In this document: positions 49,933 to 60,472 of the stretch, piece by piece
Position numbering within the stretch: position 1 is the stretch's first letter
Layout: each line of letters begins with the position of its first letter
From: Serpula lacrymans var. lacrymans S7.9
Taxonomy: Eukaryota; Basidiomycota; Agaricomycetes; Boletales; Serpulaceae
Direction: 5' to 3'
Length of the DNA stretch: 64,000 nt
Assembly (NCBI RefSeq): GCF_000218685.1
Contig: NW_006763297.1
Coordinates: forward strand, 1,888,249 to 1,952,248
Translations under genes and position numbers: made by a program
Notes under the pieces: model-generated
The model's database searches: none
What the model saw: the letters and a program-made list of their open reading frames with translations, nothing else
What the model was told of the DNA's origin: nothing

Positions 49933-50162
49933 TTTCTCGTAAAGGATGATCAATATATTGGGAGTTGATTGGGTACAAGCAAGGTTAGGGTTACCCCTAG
50001 GATATGTTCATTCCCTTGATACATTCAGCATCAGACAGAATTCTATACATACAACTGGACGTGTATCTTTCGAGATTTATCCAGGGTAATCAATACAGAT
50101 CTGTATCTCGGGATAAAATAGTACACTAAGCCGAAGCCAGTTACACAGCTGATTACAGTTTT

Positions 50163-51454
50163 TCATGCACTCCCAAACACGCCCTTACTCGCCGTCAGTT
50201 CAGCCCCGAGTTTGTAGCCCAGCACCTTTAAAAGTAAAGGAGATCAGTACGAGGGACGGTACATCAACATCATCCAACGTTACCCTGTCCCAGTCAAGTT
50301 TCGATCGTGTCATTGGCAACGCGCGTCTGAGCCCTTTGAACGTCTTTTCACCCATCTCATGGTAAGTGTCATTTATCGCTGTCTGATAATTGCTCTCTTC
50401 GGCCTCAATGAGAGCGAGTATTTTAGAAGCAGATTGGGCTGGAGAGGAGGTGACTATAGCCTGTGGCAGCGATATAGAATGGTCGTGATGAGTAGCCAGC
50501 TGGACCTATAAGGTATCGCATTCGTTAGAGAAGACTCTACGATCAACCGTCGACACGTACATTTCCCTGCTCGTAGTAATGGATATTAACAAGCACCTTG
50601 CCTTCCACCTTGTGTTCGCTGAGGTCCACGGTATACTCTGATCGCCATCTCCCAGCCCTAGACACATCTACGCCTCAATTTCCCACATGATCCGTCTAAT
50701 AAGAACGACTACACACCAGAAGTTGGAAGGATTATACTTGTTGGCTACTATCTGAATGATAAATCGGTTGGTTTCAGGTGCAGAAAACACAGCAGCAACG
50801 CCATCGTGGAAATGCGCGCTCAAATAAGCCAGAGTCGACTTTTCTAGTGCTTCCCTATCGTTGAAAATAGTGATCTGATATCAGCAGGATAACAATAAAG
50901 AGAACCTTCGTTTACCGTAATGGCTCTGCATCTGCGTCTGGCTCTACACTTTGTGGATCAGACGCTTCCTGCACGAATCAAGGGTAGAGTTAATGCGTAG
51001 GAACACTCAAAGAATGCAATGTAGTCTCACTAGACTCAAATGATCAAACCGAAACGACGTCTTCGATCTAGGATCCAAGAATCTCTCCTCCTCATCTTCC
51101 CCCACAGCAAGTCTCGCAGCCTCACTGACAACCGTCTATCAACGCAGACATCAACTCCAGTTTCAAAACGATGTTGGACACGAGATCAGATGCATTTACC
51201 TGGTGCTGAGTTCCGGGTACCTCTACAGTGATGAACTGCGCAATGTTGTACTCTTTCAACGCAGGTAGGACACCTTCATGCAGGGAATCGTCGTCTGATA
51301 TGATATTGCGGACATCTAGAGGTGCCAGAGGTCAACGACAGATAACAATGGCAACGAAAGTTTAATTGTGACCATTGAGGACATCGTTGATCTCTCCCGG
51401 TGGTGATTGTAAGAGAAAGCTAGATGCTGTCTGAATGCGGTCCACTGGATCCAT
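50163..51454 (-). CDS. CAP1: F-actin-capping protein subunit alpha
   Basis: Eight short exons between 51454 and 50163 give about 288 aa. Capping protein is an alpha/beta dimer that binds actin barbed ends at cortical patches. The alpha-subunit pattern is clear: a start M-D-P-V-D-R-I-Q-T-A-S-S-F-L, P-P-G-E-I-N-D-V-L-N-D-V-R, then L-P-A-L-K-E-Y-N, V-E-V-P-G-T-Q-H-Q and F-R-F-D-H-L. The second half has Q-I-V-A-N-K-Y-N-P-S-N-F-W, G-R-W-R-S-E-Y-T-V-D, H-Y-Y-E-Q-G-N-V-Q-L, and closes with F-K-G-L-R-R-A-L-P-M-T-R and W-D-R-V-L-G-Y-K-L-G. Because every exon is short, the gene is easily missed in open-frame scans. The stop is TGA at 50163-50165. Confidence 0.93.
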
Positions 51455-51804
51455 TGTTGATCGTATCAGGGGGTAAAAGTGTCAAGCAGTATCCAAATTG
51501 ATGTACGTGTGGTATAGGACCAGTGTCTCAACAGAACGTTGGCAACAGTATGTTTGGATCAGAAAGGAAAGCCTCTTCAAGTTATCCAGCGCAGCGGAAC
51601 TTCGGCCGGTCAATATAGCGCAACCTGACACTCGTCGGTGGCATCTCACAACTTAAACTTGAAAGCTCAAATAGACTCAAACATAACATACCATGTGAAA
51701 AAAAGTTACATATAAAAAGTACAAGATGCGATTGGAAAAAGTATGTAAGTAAGTACAAAATGACACCTATGCAACGTCGACAAGATGACCCAAAGCAAGA
51801 CCAA
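51455..51804. other. Intergenic, capping-protein promoter and ICL 3' flank
   Basis: 350 bp between two minus-strand genes; no coding potential or clear motif seen. Confidence 0.45.
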
Positions 51805-53698
51805 TTACAATTTCGACTTGAATTGATCCTCAGTGACACCTTTGCCCATTGCTGATGTTGATGATACACCCCCAGTAACAGTTTTGATGAGGTTGTCGGC
51901 ATAGTCCGCACCACTCCACTGTGGGGAAATCAGCTTCTTGAACATGTCATTGTAAATAAATCTCACCTTTTGGTGGGTCAGAACATCCGTGCCGATTTCC
52001 CGTTCTTTTCGTTGCACGAGCTCGACGTAGGCTTTCATACCTTCCTTTGCATACTCCTTCGCGAACAAGTCGCTGATGTATGCATTCGAGTGCAGACCAC
52101 CGAGCTGTGGTGGGCAATAAATCAGGACACTCATACGCACGACATATATATGTAAGGAGACTCACAGTGATAAACTGCCAGCAGAATCCAAGCTTACCAA
52201 GCTCCCACACATAGTTCTTCATGTCATCCGTGCCAAGACCTGCCGCATCCCAGTTGAATGACGGGCTCAAGTTGTAGGCCAACCAGTGGCCTGGTCGTGC
52301 AGCGTGCACACCGTAGGCAAATTCTCGCGCCTGGGACAGGATGGGCTTCTTCGTCTCCATCCATAGAGCATCGGCGTATGGTGCATACTCAACAGAGCGT
52401 TTGATAGCACACTGTGTTCCACCTTGGTATCGGTAAAAGCCTTCGCGTGTTCGTGGTGAATCCCAGTCCCAGTACGGAACAGTCTTAAGGCCAAACTCAG
52501 TCTGAGCAATAGACACAGCTCGGGGATACGAAACGTTGCCAGCTCGCGCAATGAAACTGTCGACGGTGGCCTTGGAAGCACCTTGCTTGGCAATAGCGTT
52601 GGCGAGGGTCTCAGAGAAGAGCTGCAGGTTCGCCGAAACAGTCCAAGCATCTTCGATGGCTTGCAAATCATCTCCCGACTTGCCTGCTTTCTCAGCATCC
52701 CCCATGACATTAACGAGCGGAGGTAGTGATGGGTTAGTCGAGCCAAGAATGAAAGCATGGTCCCGGTCATCAATGTTGGTCGTGATGAGCGTGGCAGCCT
52801 CAGAGTCAGTTCGAGCAATCACGAGGTTCTCAACACCCATGATGTCGAATTGGAGACGAATGGCAACCAGACGGTTGATGTGCTCGGAGATGGGGACGAG
52901 CACCTTGCCGGCCATGTGACCACACTTTTTGGTACCAGGTGCTTGATCCTCGATGTGGATGCCAGCGGCACCTTTTTCAACAAACATCTTTGCGAGCTTC
53001 ATTATAGCAGTGAGACCACCGTGGCCAGTGTCAGCGTCAGCGACGAGGGGACGGAGGTAGTCGATGTAGGGCGTAGCGGCAAGTTCAGCTTCGGACATGT
53101 TGGAGCGAGCCTCTCGCTGTTTGCGGTCGTGGAAGAGCTGGGCCATGAACAGATGCTCGACCTTGTTGGGCACAGTGTTGGATGGATAGTCTATAGGACC
53201 GACGTCAGCAAGGATGCTGATAGAGCAAGTACATGGTGACTAACCGGCAAGATCTGGGCCAGGCTCGTTTGTGCTCGCTGCAGTACTCGATGATTGCCAT
53301 CCCGAGACGTAGACAGTCTCAAGATACTTGGCCATTTGCGTAATCTGAACGGGGTCAAGACTACAACCGCCATTAGCCATTCAAGCATTGTACAGGTGTT
53401 GGAGGTTACGTACGCTCCATAGGTATGAGAGGGAGTCCCGTTCTTCGCATGTTCGGCGAGGAGTGCGAACAGCTTTTTGCCCTGCAGGCCAGAGGGGTAC
53501 TTGATAGGGATGGTGCCCCGCTTTGAGACCACTTGAGCAGCGGTATAAGGACGCTTAACTCGAGCGAACCGTGGGCTCTGAAGACCATAGCGTCAGTCAC
53601 ACGAGCCAAATGGCATGCGAACACGAGGGGCTCACCTTGAACCACTGTTCTACTTCGGCGACCTCAGCCTGGAAAGCGGCGCGCTCGCTGTTTGCCAT
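51805..53698 (-). CDS. ICL1: Isocitrate lyase, peroxisomal (glyoxylate cycle)
   Basis: Six exons (53698-53636, 53577-53414, 53360-53245, 53190-52166, 52104-51967, 51918-51805) give 539 aa, the usual fungal length. It splits isocitrate to succinate and glyoxylate, letting cells grow on acetate and fatty acids. The catalytic loop K-K-C-G-H is present with its cysteine. Also visible are A-D-A-D-T-G-H-G-G (metal site), [14 protein letters not shown] and S-P-S-F-N-W. The protein ends in S-K-L, a canonical type-1 peroxisome signal. The last intron is 48 nt with no in-frame stop; retention would insert 16 residues before the W-S-G-A block. Glucose repression is expected for this gene but no site was verified. 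Confidence 0.97.
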
Positions 53699-54255
53699 TA
53701 CGGGAATGCGACGGGGGTGAATGAGAGGAGTAGAGAGAAGATGGTGGTTGATAAAAGAAAAGTATACGGACTGTATTTCATCTTTCACTGGAATTCGAAA
53801 TTCAGCGAGTCAAGGTGGTCGGACATGTGATTCCACCAATAGCAGCTGTACCCGGCGCAACTGTGCGGAGCAAAGGCCTCTAAGTACGACCGTCGGCTCC
53901 CCTTCAAGTACATATCTCGGTGCGCAAGGTTGCAGAATGAGCGGAATGCCGTGCAAGACAAACGACAAGTGGTGCATGATTTACGCGATGCTCGTGATTA
54001 CGCTCTAACGCCTATGTACACTTACAATGCTATCGGCGTTATACGGACTTTCTGCGGTACAGTACCAGCTCCTGCTCTAGCCCCGCACCAGCCTTGGGTA
54101 ACCAACAGCGTGCTCATTCACAATCAAACTATTCTTGACCGACGACGAAGCCAGACATACATGTACATGCCCGCTGTAGCAGCGTAAACAGGACACGGTC
54201 GTGTTAGTATTAGACCCGTCGGCCGACGCTCATTAACACATGTTGTCTTGTCCGA
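53699..54255. other. Intergenic, ICL1 promoter and ALG7 3' flank
   Basis: 557 bp that should hold the isocitrate lyase promoter. One CCCCGC string at about 54081 resembles a CreA/Mig1 half-site, but such short matches are expected by chance. Short plus-strand frames (up to 95 aa) have no recognisable features. Confidence 0.4.
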
Positions 54256-56050
54256 TTAATGCCTGTCGCCATCGTAGACAAGGCCTGCCAACCCATAGCG
54301 TACAATGAAAGCCAGCACACTCCCTGCAACCTGCGCGAGAAGTTCGTGTATATCAGCGTATGAACGTACCATTGTCAAAGAAATCGGGTATACATACCTG
54401 TGTGCACATAAGTGTCTGAACAAGTCTCTTCTCGTTCATCGGTCCCAGCCGTAAGAGGAAGAAATTGAGGATTGTAAGGTTTGTTGCTTCGAGAACATTT
54501 CCTGTCGTTGCATGTATCGTTAGCTCGGTGAGTCGTAGTGTCGATAGCGTTCGAAGAACGAGGGTTGTCAAGTTTGATGGAGGCTTGATGAAGAGGGTTT
54601 TTGAGGGATGCAGGAGATTCGTATCAGGGTCAAATCTAAGGTCGAGTTATTTATCTAACCCCGCTACGTTGATGTAAATGAAACTAACCTCGGGACTCGG
54701 TGCCTCGGACATGGTACGAGGCCGAAGAGCTGTGGGCATGATAACAAGAAGTTAAAAATCTGGGGTAGAAAGAACAGAAGCAGGGTTTTGGAGAAATGGG
54801 CTTGAATTCCGACGACAGAGAAGGCCATTCCAGTGACATAACACAGTGTATCTCCTGGGAACGCACGTGCTGGATACCTTCGTATCATTTCACTGTCAGT
54901 GGGGTGCCAACGTGCGTTGGAAGAATGAAACTGACCAATTGTGATACATGAATCCGAGACAAACTCCGACCAAGGGAAGCATGAAATATAGACTGAATAA
55001 ATGTCTTCCGACGAGTTCTTTGCTGCCGTATGACATCCCAGCGTGTAGGACCCCACCAACTTCTACCTCGGCTTGGCTACCAAGGAGGTGAAGAGGTATA
55101 CGGAAGTCGATTGGCCATGGGAGATAAAGCAGGTCATTCAGAATGACCGAAAGGGCAATTATCAGTGCCTGGCTAACTTCTGAACCATTTATGCCGGCGA
55201 GGATGTTTATGCTATTTGTTGTAAACGTGGAGAGCAGGGACATGTAGACATAATAGAGAGGACCTGCCAAAAATTATCGGCAATCAAACCTAGAACGTGA
55301 TAACAGCAAGAAATGAATGTAAGAACCTAGATTTACTAGCACGCCAAATATGGACCGCAAAGGAAGAGGGACAACGACATGTGTGTTCCCCCCTTCAGCG
55401 TAATAAACCATAAGGAGGGGTATGGATGCAATTATTGGGATTGGTAACTTATGCCGCCATCTAATGTCGAATACATCATCTAGGAATCCTAGCATTGTGG
55501 CCATCAGGAGTGAGAGTAGAGATGAGAGGTACATTGCTAGCTGTAGGTTCTATTGTTTAAAGGCGGGCGTTCAAAGGGAGATATTTATTGACCTCATGAT
55601 GGAGAGAAGCTGTGGCAGTCAAGCCCTCTGGTTCTTGAGGCTTTGCAGAAGATAGATTTGCGACCAAATTCGAGAAAGGAAAGGGGATGAACAAGATCAA
55701 GAGCAGAACATAGATTGATGCGCAGGCCAAACCCAGACTCTCTGGTCTGTTCGAGAATACATCGTCAGAGTCTTCCAAATATACCCAGAGTAACTGACAT
55801 ACATTGGATCTGAGTAAATCTTGAGCAAATCCCTGCCCTTGAGGTTTGCCCCCTTGAATGTGGGTCCAAGTGCAGGAACGAGGTATAAAGCAGCTAGAAA
55901 AGCATAAATGGAGAAACCAAACGAGGTGTATAGTGCAGGAAGAGGAGGGGCTGGGCTGAGGAGTGGCCGTACCACGAACCAGGATGCAACTGGAATGAGA
56001 GAAACAAGCAGAATGGTAGGGAGCGGGCGAGGAGAAAGAGCTTTGGCCAT
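54256..56050 (-). CDS. ALG7: UDP-GlcNAc:dolichyl-phosphate GlcNAc-1-phosphotransferase
   Basis: Seven exons (56050-55803, 55746-55593, 55549-55327, 55263-54936, 54877-54689, 54635-54398, 54330-54256) give 484 aa. Alg7 starts N-glycan assembly at the ER by moving GlcNAc-1-P to dolichyl phosphate and is the target of tunicamycin. It has about ten membrane helices. Signature blocks are the acidic [29 protein letters not shown], and the [13 protein letters not shown] region (split by an intron). A later [11 protein letters not shown] block is also typical. The first exon ends in the conserved [13 protein letters not shown] region. This is the last host gene before the transposon block. Confidence 0.96.
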
Positions 56051-56258
56051 AGCGCGATATGAGTTGCGTTACAAGTTTATAACGGATAGCCTACAACCGC
56101 TAAATTTGGCCTACGCTTAAGTCATGTTTGACGAAACATGACGGTCATATACGGACGGCCTACACATGGCATGCCGTTCAAACACTCACGTTCCCACACT
56201 GTAAACGAGGTCCAGCCCGTAGCTCTGCCACTGGTGCAATATTTTTTGCTTAATACTG

Positions 56259-56296
56259 TTAAGTGATCAAAATGTCAGTGAACTTATGCTGTCTGT
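56259..56296. repeat. Left copy of diverged direct repeat flanking the Helitron remnant
   Basis: GTTAAGTGATCAAA, then GTCAGTGAACTTATGCTGTCTGT, reappears in the same orientation at 58283-58336, where the two halves are separated by a longer spacer. About 2 kb of helicase remnant lies between the copies. Confidence 0.7.
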
Positions 56297-56656
56297 AATG
56301 TATGCTAAGTCTTTGAATCCTATGATGCATGTTTGACATGCTGTTCTGTCCTTGAATGTCCTTATAAGCTTGCCCTAAGCTTGTGCACAGTATACTGAAT
56401 TCAAGTAAATGGTTCATTGAATCTTTACAAACATCAACATATATTGTAACGTAAAAAGTCTATGGTATTACATTGATAAATTGATGAGAAATAAAAAAGG
56501 GACTCCAGAAATGGTAAAGGATGATAATATGATCTGATAACAAAACACTTTAGTAAAAAGGGTGAGAATTGGGGAAAAGTCTACTTGCCAGTCACGGATA
56601 AAGCCAGTCAGAATTTATATACCATCTGTCATTTAAACCATGTGGATATAGCACTT

Positions 56657-58262
56657 TTATTCTCTCTCCTGAAGTGCAGTGAGACAATGCAACATAAAGT
56701 TACCCATGTGAAAACACGTAAATCCAGCCCAACCTGTGTCACTGATTGGAATAAAAGCTATCTGTCCTGCATGTTTTCCTCCCAAGACACGGCACTTCAA
56801 TACTCTTCTCTTCATCTCTATCAAAATCATGCATGTTCCGATACAGAGTCCATTTAGGGTATCAATATTGTGGAGGAGCATAAGTGGATATCCAGCTTTA
56901 AGATTGAGGTGTGCTTCAGGAAGGCCAGATACTTGCAAGGAGTTCAAGAATTCCACAGGATAATGTTTATGCCCCTCTCCAACCACTTTATCAATTGACA
57001 GAGCTACTAACTCTTCCTCAGGGAGTTTTGTGAGGATTGCTGAATTAAGGTCGCTAAGAGCATCATTTTTTGTGGAGAGGATGGTGCAGTTGTAACAACC
57101 AAGAGTTAGTTACTCTGGCGCACTAGAACCAACTATAGAGATGATGATGAGGGAGTGGTTACCCTTTAGACTTCAACAAGTTAGTTGTGAGGATACAACA
57201 GGAGGACTCGCTGAGGAGTCTCCTTGATCTATTAGTCTATATATACTACTACAGGTTTGTTTGTACATGTATACTGTACAGTTGATAGAGGCAGTGGCTG
57301 ATGATGGGGCTTAGCCCGTGTGACCAGCTCCACTGCGTGAGAGACTTGTAGCTAAAATAAGAAGAAAGGCAGCGCAGCACGAGAAAGAGGAGTTTGAACA
57401 AAAGGGAAAGTGCCGCATGGCACAATGTGAGAAAACTATAGTAAAAGGTTAAAGAGGAGAATGAAAAGTAAAGGTCCAAAAATGTGTTATTGTAACAGCA
57501 GTGGAAGAAATAATGGTCATCTTGGTCTCCATTTGCAATTCCGGGATAGGTAGTGTTGACTAATGAGTCTATGGTGTTTTCTGGCATAAGCATGTTGGTG
57601 GGGAGTTCAATAGTTCCATCTCCTGAAATTCCACACCCACTACCAACATCCAGGAGCCAGCTAGCAAATGCTTCACTTTCTGGAGTACGGTCCAGGCACA
57701 TGTTCTGTGTGAGATAGCAGACATGAATATTTGTCCACAATCATGACCTTCTAAGAGAGGCAGAACTAATGTGTTGCCTTGACCCTCTTGGAACAACAGG
57801 TGTTGTTTGGCAGAAGTCCCCTCCAATTACCATTGTAATGCCTCCAAATGGAAGCTGATTATCCAAAATGTCCCGCAATGTACAATCCAATGCTTCAATT
57901 CCATAATGTGTTGCATCAGTGCTTCATCCCAGAGAATAACTCTGGTATGTCTCAATGGAGGTCAGAGTTTTTTGGAATCCTGCATGTGGATGTTTCATGT
58001 ACAGGAATAGGGATTCCAAAGTGTGAATGAGCTCTGCGGCCACCCTCCAAGAGCAGGGATGCAATCTCAGAGGATGCTACACACAGAGCACCATTATGAT
58101 TATCTCTTGCTCAAACAGCGGCTGCCATTGTATTACAGAGATATGTTTTTCCCCTACCTCCAGCACTGTGAATCAAGCAAGATCTTCTCCAATTATGATG
58201 AATTGACTGTATGATGGTATCAAAAGCATTCTGCTGCTCTTGACTGAGCTGCTCTACATTAT
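56657..58262 (-). pseudogene. Decayed Helitron Pif1-like helicase
   Basis: Read on the minus strand from about 58262 to 56657, pieces in several frames line up in order with the helicase half of fungal Helitron transposases. They include N-V-E-Q-L-S-Q-E-Q-Q-N-A-F-D, a Walker A-like A-G-G-R-G-K-T-Y-L (near 58141-58170), [41 protein letters not shown] and Y-P-V-E-F-L-N-S-L. The last large piece is L-N-L-K-A-G-Y-P-L-M-L-L-H-N-I. A TGA at 58111-58113 and several frameshifts show it is dead. A solo LTR at 57091-57497 interrupts it. No rolling-circle Rep part is seen, so this is a 5'-truncated or captured fragment. Confidence 0.88.
57091..57497. mobile_element. Solo LTR (407 bp) with 5-bp target duplication
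   Basis: The element starts TGTAACAACC and ends TTATTGTAACA (TG...CA, with near-inverted ends). It is flanked by a perfect direct repeat GCAGT (57086-57090 and 57498-57502). Outside it, the Helitron helicase frame reads straight through when the element and one GCAGT are ignored, which dates the insertion as later than the helicase. A TATATATA-like box near 57236-57245 suggests plus orientation. Its sequence is unlike the LTR at 59605-60019, so it belongs to another family. It left no internal genes. Confidence 0.88.
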
Positions 58263-58282
58263 CTTTTGAGTAATGATAATAC

Positions 58283-58336
58283 AGTTAAGTGATCAAATTT
58301 TACTAAGTAAGAAGTCAGTGAACTTGTGCTGTCTGT
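58283..58336. repeat. Right copy of diverged direct repeat flanking the Helitron remnant
   Basis: GTTAAGTGATCAAA at 58283-58296 and GTCAGTGAACTTGTGCTGTCTGT at 58314-58336 match the left copy at 56259-56296. A nearby CCTTATAAGC string also occurs after the left copy at about 56360, so the shared region may be longer and partly rearranged. Confidence 0.7.
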
Positions 58337-58580
58337 CCTTATAAGCGTGAGAATTTTCAAAGTGGCTACAATTTTCACTGCACTCGTTACTACTGCACTC
58401 TACCTACTCTACTGCTAACCGAAAACCACGCGAGCAAAACTAAGTGAAAAAATGTGCTCCCATGTGTGCCACACACGACTTTTGAGACCACTGTCCCCTT
58501 TGTTATAGATGGTATACAGACTAAAGCCAGATATTGTTCACAGCCCGCTGGAATTAATTCATATGGTTCAGATGAACCAA

Positions 58581-58650
58581 ATTATATAGCACGGCCCTCC
58601 GGGCAAACCTGGTCCCCCGGTTTGTAATCACACAAGGCCGTGTTATAATT
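58581..58650. repeat. Nested hairpin with CACGGCC/GGCCGTG arms
   Basis: Outer arms ATTATATAGCACGGCC (58581-58596) and GGCCGTGTTATAAT (58636-58649) are near-perfect reverse complements. Inside them CAAACC (58604-58609) and GGTTTG (58619-58624) form a second stem around a GC-rich loop with a CCCCCGG run. It stands out from AT-rich surroundings. It could be the terminal hairpin or terminal repeats of a small transposon; the family was not recognised. Confidence 0.65.
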
Positions 58651-58746
58651 GTAGAACACAAGAGTGTTACAATCATAGAATCATGAAGTAAGGTTTACTA
58701 TGATGAATACTTAAATATTGTTATAGGTAATACAAAATCATTCAAA

Positions 58747-59355
58747 CTAAAATTTCATTCTTGATAGCTCTATAGTATAGCGTGAGCATGGGTGATAGAG
58801 AGTGCAAAATAACCCATACGCAGCCGCAATAATATTCATGAGAGATAAATCTTCCATAGTGACGTGAGTTGGTTTGGTGGAATCTCTTTGGGCGTGTTTA
58901 ACAATGAGTAACCCCCCCTTCCAGGTAGGGTTACTGAGTAATTGGTGAAAATGGATGTGCAGTAGTTGGTCAAGTAGCGTATTACACTTCCATGGATGAA
59001 GTTGGTCAAGATAGAATATAGTGTAGTGATTTGCAAGATATAAACCGCAATTGGACAGGGAGATTGAATGAAGCTGGTAGGATTTGATGAAAGGGGGATG
59101 GAATGTCATGGAGTGTAAAGGGTGAGAAGGATGAAAGTAATTGTTGCCATCGACAGATACTCCGTATTCCAAATAGTTGCGGACCAACATTTGGATGGGG
59201 ATGAGTAGAGCACTATTTCCGGCATAGGTGTCAGTGTCTATGATCATATTGACCTGGCTGTCAATTGGGTCTGCCAGGGGAGGGAAAAACGATAGCGGAG
59301 TATTGGTGTTGCCAGCATTGTGAGGTGGAGTAAATGTCCGGTTTGCATGGTACAT
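58747..59355 (-). CDS. Unrecognised 202-aa open frame in repeat-rich DNA
   Basis: A continuous minus-strand frame lies between the hairpin and the Ty3 LTR. It is rich in His, Leu and Tyr and has no motif I recognise. A Cys-rich frame (C-C-K-Y-C-Y-Y with other Cys pairs) overlaps and extends it upstream to 59537 in another phase, so the two may be pieces of one decayed transposon protein. No host-gene features (introns, promoter) support it. Function unknown; it may not be expressed. Confidence 0.25.
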   Translation of the reverse strand: MYHANRTFTPPHNAGNTNTPLSFFPPLADPIDSQVNMIIDTDTYAGNSALLIPIQMLVRNYLEYGVSVDGNNYFHPSHPLHSMTFHPPFIKSYQLHSISLSNCGLYLANHYTIFYLDQLHPWKCNTLLDQLLHIHFHQLLSNPTWKGGLLIVKHAQRDSTKPTHVTMEDLSLMNIIAAAYGLFCTLYHPCSRYTIELSRMKF

Positions 59356-59604
59356 TGGTTACATGTGCTTATGTAGTAGCAGTACTTGCAACACCATGTG
59401 CAGTCATGGTGGAGTGTTTTGATGCCATGAGATGGTCCACCTTTCATGACGTAGGTAGTAGTTGAAGACAAAAGTGGATCGATTTTGTTAGGGATACATG
59501 AAGTATTACATAGACAACAAATTGTGAATATAAACAATCAAATGAATATAAAAGCAGTTTTGCTGTATATGACTGATACAGCTTGTAACTCAAACATGGT
59601 TTTC

Positions 59605-60019
59605 TGTTACGATTTGTCTACCTCTATTACGGACTACTCATTTCTCGTTACTCATCGGTTATACCATCGGACCAATGACTCACGTCCCTCACATACACTT
59701 CCGCTCCTCTCGCACTTCTATTACCTTGTATAGTACTCAGTCCTCAACGGACAGACCTACCCTAGATAGGACGTAACTCCTATCGCCGACTTACTTCTCT
59801 ATAAATACGCTTGTAACAGTAGTAGTATTCTCCAATACGATTCTACGCAGTTCACGCTTACAAAGCTAGACTTCTAAGATCAGACTTCCATACGGAAGAA
59901 GACCAACAACCGTTGGAATCCCTCTACTCAGAATTACATCCTCGAACTTGTCTTCGGATAAGTCTCTTTGAACAAACTCGACGAACCCTCAGACTTTGTT
60001 AAGCACTTTGTGCGTAACA
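59605..60019 (+). mobile_element. Putative 5' LTR of a Ty3-type retrotransposon
   Basis: The 415-bp segment begins TGTTACG and ends CGTAACA, a perfect 7-bp terminal inverted repeat of TG...CA type. A TATAAATA box lies at 59800-59807, so transcription would start near 59830 (start of R). Gag and pol frames follow on the same strand. The 3' LTR lies beyond the window, so the ends are inferred from these signals, not from a second copy. Confidence 0.75.
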
Positions 60020-60023
60020 AAAT

Positions 60024-60032
60024 AATTGTATT
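60024..60032 (+). promoter_or_regulatory. Candidate self-priming primer-binding site
   Basis: AATTGTATT starts five bases after the LTR end. It can pair over nine positions (one G-U) with AATACGATT at 59834-59842, right where the transcript should begin. Self-priming of this type is known from Tf1/sushi elements. No tRNA 3'-end match (TGG...) was seen here. Confidence 0.4.
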
Positions 60033-60331
60033 CCATACCAGAAGTCCCACCTATTTAGGTTTGGGAAGAAAAAGCCGACAATACGTCGCAACGACCGAGA
60101 ACCAGATCTCAGAGAGCAGGAAGAAGCTCAGACGATTTACAGACACAGACAGCAACACCCCCGACATCGTCCAGACAAGGAAGGATAGCAGCACCACCCC
60201 CCTTCCCTCAACCAGACGTCACCCGACTCCACACCAGAGAACAGGCAGACGCATTCTACGAAGCTAGAACACGTTGGCTACAGTTCTACGCGGAAAGTCA
60301 TCCACAACTAATCCCCAGAACACAACACATC

Positions 60332-60472
60332 NNNNNNNNNNNNNNNNNNNNNNNNNNNNNNNNNNNNNNNNNNNNNNNNNNNNNNNNNNNNNNNNNNNNN
60401 NNNNNNNNNNNNNNNNNNNNNNNNNNNNNNNNNNNNNNNNNNNNNNNNNNNNNNNNNNNNNNNNNNNNNNNN
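60332..60472. other. Assembly gap (141 N)
   Basis: A run of N within gag. The true length may differ from 141, and any frame across it cannot be judged. Confidence 0.99.

Noticed and set aside
54081..54086. CCCCGC as a CreA/Mig1 repressor site for ICL1
   Set aside because: A single 6-nt match is expected by chance, about 380 bp from the start.
53930..54187. 85-aa plus-strand frame upstream of ICL1
   Set aside because: No family resemblance; lies in the expected promoter.
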